A DNA stretch of 64,000 nucleotides from Clavaria fumosa. Lineage: Eukaryota; Basidiomycota; Agaricomycetes; Agaricales; Clavariaceae. The stretch is taken from the NCBI GenBank assembly GCA_951802425.1, contig OX637796.1:4574162-4638161 (forward strand). Reading direction: 5' to 3'. Numbering within the stretch: position 1 is the stretch's first letter; each line of letters starts with the position of its first letter. The notes under the pieces were generated by a model. The model was not told where the DNA came from, did not search any database, and saw only the letters and a list, made by a program, of their open reading frames with translations. This document shows, piece after piece, positions 21,429-30,585 of the stretch. The translations under genes were made by a program, and so were the position numbers.

Positions 21429-21733
21429 TGTCACACTTAGTCTCACGCTTCACACAGCTTAACATAAGGTTGATGATGACGATACTAACATAAGGGGAAA
21501 AGGGTACAAGTAAGGACAAGTCGCAGTATATATAGTGGGAACCCCGGGAGTTGCTGGCGTTCCCACGCTCGGACCCCAGACGTCATGTGATGCGCCCGAG
21601 GCCTGGGTCACGTGACGCACCATTACCTAATCCGGTGCCCGTTCCAGTCACATGACTTTCCCGCAATCCTCCCGCAGCTCTCTTGCAATCCTATCCTGAC
21701 CTTTGTTACATGCTTATGTAAGCGATCCTGACA
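21429..21733 (-). repeat. 3' LTR of element G (305 bp)
   Basis: It begins TGTCACACTTAG (one change from B's TGTCAGACTTAG) and ends GATCCTGACA. Same length as the LTRs of B. Confidence 0.9.
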
Positions 21734-21744
21734 TCACCCCCCTC

Positions 21745-22758
21745 TTAAGGCTGGGCATCTTGACCTGCCAACTTCGCCTTGTCAGGGTGTTGCTGGAAGA
21801 AGTCTCAGAGCAACAGCATGATGTTAGTGAGGTTGTGATGAGGTTCCCATGTGTTCTCCTCCACCAGATATCCCAACCACTTCACCAAATACTTCACCCC
21901 CCATCCAACCTTCTTGACATCAAGAATGGCCTCAACATCATACTCCAAGTGGTTGTCATCGATTGTGGGCAGAGGTAGGTTCTGAGAGGGGAAGGAGGGA
22001 GCAGTGTATGGGGTGAGCAGCACTTCATTGAAGACCTGGTGTATGCGCCAGGCTCAAGGGAGCTTGAGCTGATATGCTGCTGGTCCCACCTTCTCCTCAA
22101 TGATGAAGGGTCCTGCCTGCTTGTTATCAAGTTTCTTGGATGGCCAGTCCATTTTCAAGTTTCAGGTGTCCAGCCAGACTAAGTCCCCTTTCCCATATTC
22201 TCGACTTGGCTGCTTTCCCTTATCATAACTGGCTTTCATTGCATCTGCTGCCTTCGCCATCACTTCCCTGGCTGCTCTTCAGGTCTCTGTGAGCTTGGCC
22301 ATCCATTCGTCTGCCACAGGGTTTACTTCCGAGGGTGGCCGAATTCCTCCATTCCATGGGTGCCGGCCATACTCTAGGTAGAAGGGCATGAATCCAGTGG
22401 CTGAATGCTCCTGGTTATTGAGCGCAAACTCAGCCGTAGACAGCCATTCTGCCCAGTCGTCCTGTAGGTGGTCCACATAGGCCTGGAGATACACCTCAAC
22501 CTCCTGGTTGACCTGTTCCGTCTGTCCATCTGTCTGGGGGTGGAAGGCTGTACTCAGGTTTGCCTTAACTCCAATCATCCCATAGAACTCCTTCATGAAC
22601 CTAGACACAAACTGGGTGCCCCAGTCACTCACAACTTTCTGCAGAACTCCATGGTCATGGAAGACCCAGTCACGGAGGATATGAGTGGCACCAAGTCCAG
22701 TGAGGTCAAGGCTGATAGCCTCGATGAGGGTCCACTTTGTGAACTTGTCCACAATGAC
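21745..22758 (-). pseudogene. Element G integrase core and chromodomain
   Basis: The frame is broken in several places. The chromodomain is at about 21805-21980 (LEYDVEAILDVKK, KYLVKWLGYLVEENTWEP). The integrase core at 22279-22752 has VVSDWGTQFVS, with Trp where the family has Arg next to the second catalytic Asp, and TEQVNQEVE. The sequence is interrupted at 22758, within the MDKFTK motif, by element H. Confidence 0.85.
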
Positions 22759-23246
22759 TGTCGGGCTTGTGACAGCAAAACCCCTTTGGTGTGCAAGGGT
22801 AGAGCGAAGGGTCTGTTCAGTTTCTAATGCTAGTCGATAGTCCTGGCGGACTTGTCTCTCGATGTACAGGGAATACTCCTGCAGTAGTCGAAGTGTCTGG
22901 TAATAAGTCTGGGGATTGGCTCGGAGTAGTCGGTCCTTTATCCAGGTCCTTGTATACCTTTGGTAATACTCGAACCGATAGAGGTTCTGCTCAATCGATG
23001 GGTGGCTGGTGAAACTCTCAGGAGGGATGACTTGCGACCTTAAGGGTGGGAAGACGAATCCTTCCAGTGCGAAGTTCTCAGCAGCGACGTTTGCTGTCAG
23101 ACTTAGTTGAGGTCTCTCAAGTAAGTGTATAGACGAAAAGATCGAAGCTAGGGTACATGTGGGCTGGTCCCAGGTCTTATATACTCTAGCTATGGGCTGT
23201 ACGTGATGTATGAGTCATTGATTAAATATCGGAATCTGATAGATGA

Positions 23247-23530
23247 TCAGGAAAGCTGCGCGCTTGCACTGGAATGATGAGTCCGAGCAGTGTCAATCTT
23301 TGTTGGGATCTTTGTGATGATGATGTCATCTGCGATCAGATAGGGTCCCCGCTTCAATGCATTACATTATGTCGGCTGCATCTGATCTTGTTGGGGATAT
23401 GATCGGAGGGTTAGCCGATCTGTGATCGAGCTGTTCTGAGTCATGATCACTTGATCGATCGGTGTGATGCAGTGATCGAGTGAAACTGATCTTTGATCAG
23501 AGATCTTCTTAGGGGTGATCGTGTCTGGTG
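23247..23530. promoter_or_regulatory. GATC-rich interval between divergent LTR promoters
   Basis: About sixteen GATC tetramers occur in under 300 bp, mostly as TGATCGA, TGATCA or TGATCTT, where about one would be expected by chance. The interval separates the gag-pol TATA box (minus strand, about 23176-23183) from a TATA-like GGATAAAAGG on the plus strand (about 23579-23588) that stands 50 nt before the antisense ATG. The same layout is in the other H LTR at +7402. It may be a shared control region for both promoters. Confidence 0.55.
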
Positions 23531-23630
23531 GATAGGGGTCTGCCCAATCGAGGTTGAGATCAGTCTGTGGCGGTTATTGGATAAAAGGACGGTCTTCCTC
23601 CTTTCGTCGTCCCTTCAGAGTCTGCCTGCT

Positions 23631-24417
23631 ATGTGCTTCCAAGGCCACCACCTTGTCGAGTTCTTCCACAGCTCCTCCCTCTTCGCTCCTCGTACTGGAA
23701 TCAAGCTCTCTTGCGATACCTTCCACTGGTGGGTTCAACTCGTCCCTGCCGATGCGGACCTCTACTGGGTCCTCGACCGATGCTTCGCCTGTGGGGATCC
23801 CTCCCACCTTGTCAAGGATTGCTCCTTGACCCAAGGTCCTTACCGACGTATCTGTGACCTTCTCGAGGACCCTCATGGTGAGTTAGCCGAGCTGCTTCTC
23901 TCTGTCTCCAGTAAGTCTGATTCTTTATAGATTGGGACTGGGCTCCTCCCCGCCCTCCCTCGCCAACTGCTTGGGCCACCACCCCTTGGGGTGATCAAGG
24001 TACTTGGTACCAAGGTGGGCAGGATTGGGCTGAGATTGGTTCTGGTCCTGTACATCCGGCTTACCGTCCCCAGGTCCAGATCCCCAACCTCTGGATACCC
24101 CGTTGGTGGCGCCTCCTCCGTCGCCCTCCCTTCCTACCGTTGACCTCCCCCCCGCCTATTCCCCCCTCCCGTCTCCTACTCTGGACGACGGAGGTTCTCT
24201 CGGCGCTGTGCGAGATCTGCGAGAGGCTGCCCTGGAGGCGGGAATCTGGGATGGTCAGTTTGCCTCCCATCCCTTGAGGGTAGCTCTCGGGTTCGTGGGT
24301 GAGTCTGACTTCTCAGACTCTTCAGATGAGTCATGGGAAGAGGAGTCTTGGGGGTCTGAGTACGGCACCTCGGGCTCCTCCCTTGATGAAGAGGGGTCTT
24401 GGCTTTCTTTCGTGTAG
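23631..24417 (+). CDS. Antisense LTR gene: CCHC zinc-knuckle protein, 2 exons, 207 aa (left copy)
   Basis: This lies in the U3 part of the H LTR, opposite to gag-pol. Exon 1 is 23631-23910, exon 2 24074-24417, intron 163 nt with GTAAGT donor and CCCCAG acceptor. The ATG at 23631 is the first after a TATA-like box at about 23579. The protein has a hydrophobic/aromatic region (LSCDTFHWWVQLVPADADLY), a CX2CX4HX4C knuckle, CFACGDPSHLVKDC (about residues 52-65), a Pro/Ser-rich middle, and a conserved C-terminus (REAALEAGIWDGQFASHP) with an acidic Ser/Glu/Trp tail. The knuckle is of the Gag nucleocapsid type, suggesting origin from a retroelement Gag. The H2 copy shows mostly silent differences. 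Function unknown. Confidence 0.72.
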
Positions 24418-24562
24418 ATAAGTATTGTACTTATCTTGCGATAATATATAGTTGGGGTTTAGCCCCTTGTTCGCCTGATTTGCATGGTGTTCCTTAAGTT
24501 AAAGAATTGAAATTTGCTGGCCTGGTAGTACGGACGACGCTTTCATGACACGACCCTCTCTC

Positions 24563-27500
24563 TTAAGCTTCACCGGAGATTTTCGAGGATGAACCACGGG
24601 CCTTCCTCCTCTTAGCAGTCATCCAGACGAACTCTGGATGGGTGTCATGAAAGTGTCTGATTGCCTCTTCCGCGTGTCCCAATTCCTTCTCTGGTTTCCA
24701 CATGTCTTCGTTTGGTCCATATCCTTCCCATCCGACTAGGTACTGTTTCTGACTTCGCCATAGCCGTCCATCCTTGATTTCACCAATCTCGTACTCCTCC
24801 TCTCCCTCCACTTCCACTGGTGGTGGTGGGGGTTCTACTCGTCCTGGAATCATTGATTCTTCGTATGGATATAGCAGGGAGATGTGAAACACTGGGTGGA
24901 CCCGAATCGAGGCTGGTAGCTCCAATTTGTAGTTGACGTCAGAGAGAACTTCAATGACTTCAAATGGTCCTAGTCGTCGATCGGCCAGTGTCTTACTGGG
25001 GGCGGTGGTGGTGATATTTCTGGCATCTAACCACACCTTCTGTCCTAGTTTAAATGGTGATTCTTTCTGACGGTCCTTGTCGTAGTACCGCGCCATTTGT
25101 TCCTGAGACAGCTTCATAGCTGCTCTCAGTTCGTCCTGTACCTGATGGAGATGGCTGACTACTTCCTCCGCCTTGGGTACCCCTGTATCCTTTCCTGTGT
25201 CAAATGTCATCCTTGGATGATATCCCCTCGCAGCATAGAAGGGAGATTGCTTAGTGGTGGTGTTAACATTGTTGTTGTAGGCGAATTCTGCCATTGGCAG
25301 GTAGTGGCTCCAGTCATTCTGTCGATAGCGACAGAAGAGTCGTAAGTATTGCTTTAAGGTCTGATTGATTCGCTCGGTCTGTCCATCTGTCTGTGGGTGG
25401 TATGCAGTGGAATAGGCCCCCTGTACACCTAACTTCTTGAACACTCCTCTCATCAGCTTGGATGTGAATTGTGTTCCTCGGTCTGAGATCATCTTCTCTG
25501 GGACTCCATGCAGCTTCCAGATATGCTGTAAATACAAGTCAATGGTCTCTTCTGTGTCAATGTCTGACTTGACTGGAATGAAATGTGCCTCCTTGGTTAG
25601 ATGGTCTGCTACCACCCAAATTCCATCGTATCCTGCCGACTTAGGTAATTCCACGATGAAGTCATTGGTGGCCACCTGCCAAGGTCGTTCTGCTGGTGGA
25701 ATGGGTCGAAGTTCCCCTCTGGGCTTCTGCGCCCAGTTCTTCTTCCGATTGCAGGTGTCGCAGGTTTCTACGTAATGCTTGATGTACCTGGTCATCCCTG
25801 GCCACCAGTAGTTCCGGGAAATAAGTTCCATTGTCTTGTAGACCCCTGGATGGCCTACTTCTAGTGAGTCGTGGTGCAGTTTAACCAGATCTCTTCGTAT
25901 CCCTGGGTTGTCTGGTACGCATACCTTCCCCTGAAAGAGTAGCAACCCATCTTCCAGGTTCCAATCTTCCAGTCCTTTTCGCAGTTGCCTTGGTCCCATC
26001 TTCAGGAGTTTCATTGCTTCCATCACCTCCGGGTCGTATTCTACTTCCTTCCTAATTCGTTTCCGAATAGGGTGATCCTGGAGGCTTGAAGCATGTCCTC
26101 TCTTCATGGCACAGATCCTAATCCTTTCTGGTTGTAGCACCTCTGGGGAGTTCAGCTGTAGGACCTGCCATCCTTGGTTGTCTGGGGTTTCTGGCTTATG
26201 GTCGGGCCTCCGTGATAGTTTGTCTGGCTTCCCTCCCAGTCGTCCAGGTCGATGCTTGATCTCGTAGTCAAATCGTGTCAGGAATAAACCCCACCTCGCC
26301 TGTCTCCGGGTGAGTGTCTGTGCTCCCCCAAAGTACTGCAAGTTCTGATGGTCAGATAGAATGGTTACCCTGTGTCGTGCCCCTTCCAAGTAATGTCGCC
26401 ACTGCTTAAGCGCCAGAATGATAGCCAGTAGCTCCTTGTCGTAAATCTGGTAGTTTCTTTCGGCGGCATTCATTGCTTTTGACATGAAGGCTATCGGGTG
26501 CACATTCCCATCCTCTCCCTTCTGTGACAACACTGCTCCGACTGCAAAGTCTGAAGCATCACACTCCACTACATAGGGCTCCTCCGGATTTGGGATGATC
26601 AAGACAGGGGCGTCCTTGAACTTATCCTTGTACTGTCTGAATGCTTGTCTTTGTTCCTCTCCCCATTCAAAGACCTTCCCTTTCTTCAATAGACTAGTCA
26701 AAGGTCTGACCTGTTCAGAGTACCCTTTGATAAACCTTCGGTAGAAATTGCCGAACCCCAAGACTTCCTGTATCCCCTTCACAGTTGTTGGTTCTGGCCA
26801 GTCCATGATCGCCTGTACCTTTGCTGGATCCATTCTGATTTGATTGTGTGAAATCAAAAACCCTAAGTATTCCGTCTCCCCACGGAAGAACTTGCACTTC
26901 TCTGGTTTACAGAATAGGTCATTCTCTTGTAGTCGTCGAAGCACCTCCAGGACTGTCGTCACATGCTCCTCTCTTGTCTCTGAGAATATCAGGATGTCGT
27001 CCAGGTATACCACCACGTTGGCCATATCTTGGAATATGTCGTGCATCATCCGTTGGAAGGTTGCCGGGGCATTACACAGTCCGAACCCCATAACCTCCGG
27101 TTCATACAATCCTTCCTCAGTCACGAAGGCAGCCTTGTACTGGTCTCCTTTCCTTACCCGGACGTTATTGTATCCCCACCGTAAATCCAAGGCCGTGAAG
27201 TAATAGGCCAAGGCCAGCTTGTCAAGTAAGGTCTGAGTCAAGGGTAGTGGGAATCGATCTTTGATGGTAATTGCATTCAGCTTCCTATAATCAACCACTA
27301 ACCTCAGGCTACCATCCTTTTTCTTGATGAAGAACACTGGTGAGGCTGCTGGTGACCCTGGTCCTTCTGACTTCCTGATGTACCCTTTGGCTAGGTTCTC
27401 GTTCAAGTACTCCATCAAGGCTTCTCTTTCTTTTGGGGACATGGCGTACTTCTTGGAGTTAGGTAAGGGCGCTCCTTCCTCCAAGTTTATTGCGTGGTCC

Positions 27501-28426
27501 CATGGTTTCCTCTCGGGGAGGCGTTCTGATGCCTTTTGTTCGAACACCTTCCTGTACCTTCGAAACTCCTTGGGTACCATTTCTTCGAACGTCCGTACCT
27601 TCTCTTGTCGAAGTACCTGCTCTGCTATTTGCTGTGACTTGGTAAACCCTGCCGCAATTTGCATGATCCTTTCTGTATCCGTAACCTCGAACACTTGGTC
27701 TCCCTCTTCGGGTTGGTCATCTTCATTGGGTTCTTCTTCTTCTCCCTCTAGACATTCAGTGGTGTCCTCGAATTCCTTCATCAACCTCTGAAAGGTGTCC
27801 TTTGCATTTATTCCTCCAAAGCTCATTGTCACTGGGGTATAGCGCCTCCCTTTCTCTTTCGTGCAGCTCACCGGGCACTTGGAGAATGTGAACTTCCCTG
27901 TCCTCCAATCTATGGTTGGGTTGTGTCTCCTCAACCAGTCGATTCCTATGATGACGTCTTCGACCCCTATGTCTGCTATCAATAGGTTCTCCTTTGATTC
28001 ATGCCCCTGTGCCTTCAGGGTCGCCTTCACTTGATGGGTGATCTTCCCGATCTGGTTAGGGGTCCCATCAATATTGGTCAGGGAAATTGCCTTTCTGAGG
28101 TGCTGTCGCCTGAATCGCTTGGCCAGTCTTGGGGATATGAACAGACTTGAGGCCCCACTGTCCACCAGTGCCCTTACCTTAGTATTTATTCTCTCAGTCT
28201 CCAGCATGATGTCAAGATAAATATGGTCATCATTTGGGACTGATCGAATAAATACAGGTGCAGACTCTGGGGTACTATAGGTCAAAGAGTTTGTGGGTTC
28301 TCCCTTCAACCTTCCTGAAAATCCTCTTCTTTCTTGGTTTCTTCGTTTGCTGTTCCTCGGATTTGCATTTTCTGTCGTTGAGGACACTCGCGAGCCAGGT
28401 GTCCTTTCTGGTCGCAAATAAAACAT
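24563..28426 (-). CDS. pol: Element H Pol polyprotein (protease, RT, RNase H, integrase, chromodomain), 1287 aa
   Basis: One uninterrupted frame. Protease shows VRALVDSGASSLFIS (about residue 85-100). RT shows LRLVVDYRKLNAI and the catalytic box VVYLDDILIF. RNase H shows VECDASDFAVGAVLSQ and YDKELLAIILALKQW. The integrase zinc domain is an H-H-C-C type ending CDTCNRKK; its core has ATNDFIVELP, MISDRGTQFTS and QTDGQTERINQTL for the D,D,E residues. A chromodomain closes the protein (YEIGEIKDGRLW, QYLVGWEGYGPNEDMWKP), as in chromoviruses that target heterochromatin. The frame is -1 relative to gag with an overlap of 121 nt (28306-28426), so a -1 ribosomal frameshift is the likely way of expression; no canonical slippery heptamer was found. 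All catalytic residues are present. Confidence 0.95.
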   Translation of the reverse strand: MFYLRPERTPGSRVSSTTENANPRNSKRRNQERRGFSGRLKGEPTNSLTYSTPESAPVFIRSVPNDDHIYLDIMLETERINTKVRALVDSGASSLFISPRLAKRFRRQHLRKAISLTNIDGTPNQIGKITHQVKATLKAQGHESKENLLIADIGVEDVIIGIDWLRRHNPTIDWRTGKFTFSKCPVSCTKEKGRRYTPVTMSFGGINAKDTFQRLMKEFEDTTECLEGEEEEPNEDDQPEEGDQVFEVTDTERIMQIAAGFTKSQQIAEQVLRQEKVRTFEEMVPKEFRRYRKVFEQKASERLPERKPWDHAINLEEGAPLPNSKKYAMSPKEREALMEYLNENLAKGYIRKSEGPGSPAASPVFFIKKKDGSLRLVVDYRKLNAITIKDRFPLPLTQTLLDKLALAYYFTALDLRWGYNNVRVRKGDQYKAAFVTEEGLYEPEVMGFGLCNAPATFQRMMHDIFQDMANVVVYLDDILIFSETREEHVTTVLEVLRRLQENDLFCKPEKCKFFRGETEYLGFLISHNQIRMDPAKVQAIMDWPEPTTVKGIQEVLGFGNFYRRFIKGYSEQVRPLTSLLKKGKVFEWGEEQRQAFRQYKDKFKDAPVLIIPNPEEPYVVECDASDFAVGAVLSQKGEDGNVHPIAFMSKAMNAAERNYQIYDKELLAIILALKQWRHYLEGARHRVTILSDHQNLQYFGGAQTLTRRQARWGLFLTRFDYEIKHRPGRLGGKPDKLSRRPDHKPETPDNQGWQVLQLNSPEVLQPERIRICAMKRGHASSLQDHPIRKRIRKEVEYDPEVMEAMKLLKMGPRQLRKGLEDWNLEDGLLLFQGKVCVPDNPGIRRDLVKLHHDSLEVGHPGVYKTMELISRNYWWPGMTRYIKHYVETCDTCNRKKNWAQKPRGELRPIPPAERPWQVATNDFIVELPKSAGYDGIWVVADHLTKEAHFIPVKSDIDTEETIDLYLQHIWKLHGVPEKMISDRGTQFTSKLMRGVFKKLGVQGAYSTAYHPQTDGQTERINQTLKQYLRLFCRYRQNDWSHYLPMAEFAYNNNVNTTTKQSPFYAARGYHPRMTFDTGKDTGVPKAEEVVSHLHQVQDELRAAMKLSQEQMARYYDKDRQKESPFKLGQKVWLDARNITTTAPSKTLADRRLGPFEVIEVLSDVNYKLELPASIRVHPVFHISLLYPYEESMIPGRVEPPPPPVEVEGEEEYEIGEIKDGRLWRSQKQYLVGWEGYGPNEDMWKPEKELGHAEEAIRHFHDTHPEFVWMTAKRRKARGSSSKISGEA

Positions 28427-29697
28427 GTTCCTTCTTTGAGTCGTCTCATCCGTTCTGCTGGGGCGAGTCTGGAGGCTTTGATCGCTACTCTGTTCATGTC
28501 TCCCCTAGCTGTCTCTCCTTTGAAGGGTTGTCTGGGCATCTTCCAGACTGGTCCCCTTTCTCTGATTCTTGTTAGGATACTCTGTTCATACTGAATGGCC
28601 ACTCCAAGCAGTCCGGACACCGTCTCTGGTCTCTCGACATGCACCAGGAGATCCTTGATTGCTGGTTTCAATCCGTGGTAGAACATTTCTCCTAAGGCGA
28701 TTTCATTGTATCCACTTGGTACTGACCATCTGGTGAACATGGCATGGTACTCAGATACTGTCTTCTCCTGTCTGAGTTCCCTGAGCTTTGTTCTGGCCAT
28801 CTGTGGTTCATTGATGGGACCCCAGAGTTTGGCAGCTTCCTCGAGGAGCGCGTTCCAATCACTGAGAAAGGGATGTGGCTGCGGGGTCCCTATTGTTGTC
28901 AATAATCCATAGGCCCAAGTCTTTACTACAGGTCCTTCAAACCATCGCAGGAACTGTAGGCACCTCGCTTCGTCTTGACCGGTTCCAAAATAGAATGGGT
29001 ATGCTGCGAAATATAGGTATGCCTGCACCACGAATGGTCCCCAGTTCTCTCGCTCTCCATCAAATGGGACAGGGGGTGTTGGCTTTGGTGGTTTAGGTAT
29101 TCCTATCCTTTCTGGCATTCCGATCATTCCTGGGTACCCTCCTCCTGGTGGGCCTCCTCCTGGTGGGCCTCCTCCTGGTGGGCCTCCTCCTGGTGGGCCC
29201 CCACTTGGTGGTTCCCCTCCTGGCGGTCTCCTCCCGAACGGTTCACTCCCAGAAGGGTCCCTCCCTGGTGGGCCTCCACCTGGTGGTTTGCTTCCGGTCC
29301 CTCTTGATAAGGTGAAGGGGTTAAACTCTGCTGCAGGTGTGGTGCTTTCCTTTACTCCTTCGAAGGGATCTGTCGACATGGTGACCCTTCCTTTGCCCTT
29401 TGGTGCTGGTGTTGGTGTTGTCGGTTCCTGCTTGGGTATAAAGTATTCTCGTTCTGCACTCACGGAGGTCTCCACCTCTGGTAGTCCCATCCTCGCCCTA
29501 TATGTGGCTTCTTCTTCCCTGTGTGCGGCCATTCTGGCTTCAAACTCTCTTTCCTTCTTGAAGATATCTTCTTCTAGACTTGATGCCATAAGTGAAGTCT
29601 GTCTTTCTGCTGTATAGGCCGTGGCAATCTTTGCCCCTCCCTTGCTCCCTGGAATATCTTCTTTAACGGAGCTCATCGGTATGACTTCTTCTTTCAT
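28306..29697 (-). CDS. gag: Element H Gag, 463 aa
   Basis: Capsid/nucleocapsid precursor. The N-terminal part is charged and probably coiled (KKEREFEARMAAHREEEA, about residues 45-65). A Pro/Gly repeat region follows (about 130-190). The retrotransposon Gag domain shows PFDGERENWGPFVVQAYLYF (about 212-230) and KLRELRQEKTVSEY. A CCHC knuckle, CFICDQKGHLAREC, lies near residues 424-437. Its ATG at 29697 is, by my scan, the first ATG in any frame downstream of the proposed transcript start at 30551. The frame is open and ends within the pol overlap. Confidence 0.93.
   Translation of the reverse strand: MKEEVIPMSSVKEDIPGSKGGAKIATAYTAERQTSLMASSLEEDIFKKEREFEARMAAHREEEATYRARMGLPEVETSVSAEREYFIPKQEPTTPTPAPKGKGRVTMSTDPFEGVKESTTPAAEFNPFTLSRGTGSKPPGGGPPGRDPSGSEPFGRRPPGGEPPSGGPPGGGPPGGGPPGGGPPGGGYPGMIGMPERIGIPKPPKPTPPVPFDGERENWGPFVVQAYLYFAAYPFYFGTGQDEARCLQFLRWFEGPVVKTWAYGLLTTIGTPQPHPFLSDWNALLEEAAKLWGPINEPQMARTKLRELRQEKTVSEYHAMFTRWSVPSGYNEIALGEMFYHGLKPAIKDLLVHVERPETVSGLLGVAIQYEQSILTRIRERGPVWKMPRQPFKGETARGDMNRVAIKASRLAPAERMRRLKEGTCFICDQKGHLARECPQRQKMQIRGTANEETKKEEDFQEG
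29137..29290 (-). repeat. Tandem Pro/Gly codon repeat in H gag
   Basis: Tandem copies of a 15-bp unit (plus strand CCTCCTCCTGGTGGG) encode GGPPG repeats, perfect at about 29149-29203 and degenerating to PPGG variants around them. Unit number is likely to vary between copies of the element. Confidence 0.8.
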
Positions 29698-30551
29698 GCG
29701 GGTTCCTGCAAATGATCTCTATGATCCTTCCTTCCGGGTTATGCTCGATCTGTACTTCTGCTCTGAGTGCGTCAAGCCAGGTGATTGGGTACCCTAGGTT
29801 GGCGTAGTCTTGGTGTTTAAACTCGAGTGCGGGTACAAATGAGATGACTGGATTTCTTTCTCGCTCTGCTATCCCTTCCTGGGCAGCGTATAATACTTGC
29901 AGGTTCCGATGTGCGGTTCTCCTCTGAATGCTTCTGGGGGGTATTACTCTCCCTAAGGGTCGTGTCCACAATACTGCGGCGTCTAAGACTCGTCCCACTA
30001 CGTTCTGTTCCAAATTGGTAACAGAGATATCTGAATCGTCTGGGTCAACGTGTCTTCTTCTTCTTCGAGGTAGTCTCTCTCGTCTTTCTTCAGAGGTGTC
30101 TGTGGTCTCCCAATCCGGTTCTCTCTCTCGCTCTAGGCTTACTGAAGAGCTTCGATCTTGTGTCGGGCTTGTGACAGCAAAACCCCTTTGGTGTGCAAGG
30201 GTAGAGCGAAGGGTCTGTTCAGTTTCTAATGCTAGTCGATAGTCCTGGCGGACTTGTCTCTCGATGTACAGGGAATACTCCTGCAGTAGTCGAAGTGTCT
30301 GGTAATAAGTCTGGGGATTGGCTCGGAGTAGTCGGTCCTTTATCCAGGTCCTTGTATACCTTTGGTAATACTCGAACCGATAGAGGTTCTGCTCAATCGA
30401 TGGGTGGCTGGTGAAACTCTCAGGAGGGATGACTTGCGACCTTAAGGGTGGGAAGACGAATCCTTCCAGTGCGAAGTTCTCAGCAGCGACGTTTGCTGTC
30501 AGACTTAGTTGAGGTCTCTCAAGTAAGTGTATAGACGAAAAGATCGAAGCT
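29663..30551 (-). other. ATG-free open frame running from the 5' LTR through the primer site to gag
   Basis: From the proposed transcript start (plus 30551) one frame stays open for about 295 codons, across the LTR/internal junction at 30161 and the primer site, and stops at 29663-29665, 32 nt inside gag and in a different frame. It encodes varied, protein-like sequence (SIEQNLYRFEYYQRYTRTWI, YSLYIERQVRQDYRLALE, LEFKHQDYANLGYP). No ATG occurs in any frame over these about 850 nt. Possible readings: a protein made from a non-AUG start, an exon of a spliced message, or the relic of an N-terminal Gag part. The LTR half is also open in the diverged H2 copy. I do not recognise the product. Confidence 0.5.
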
Positions 30552-30585
30552 AGGGTACATGTGGGCTGGTCCCAGGTCTTATATA
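30148..30585 (-). promoter_or_regulatory. Promoter, transcript start and self-primer pair of element H
   Basis: In the element's sense: TATATAAG (plus 30578-30585), then AGCTTCGATCTT (plus 30540-30551) starting 34 nt later, and its exact 12-nt complement AAGATCGAAGCT (plus 30148-30159) one nt beyond the LTR. If transcription starts at the A of AGCTTC, the RNA 5' end can fold on the primer site, as in Tf1. Confidence 0.82.

Larger units (their letters stand above)
22759..24550 (-). repeat. 3' LTR of element H (1792 bp)
   Basis: Ends TGTCGGGC and TTTCATGACA on the plus strand. It contains the sense TATA box and transcript start region, a GATC-rich interval, and the antisense zinc-knuckle gene. 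Confidence 0.95.

Noticed and set aside
23574..23876. 100-codon minus-strand frame in the H LTR
   Set aside because: It mirrors the antisense gene on the plus strand, where the silent-change pattern and the zinc knuckle lie. The minus frame does not keep its own codons.
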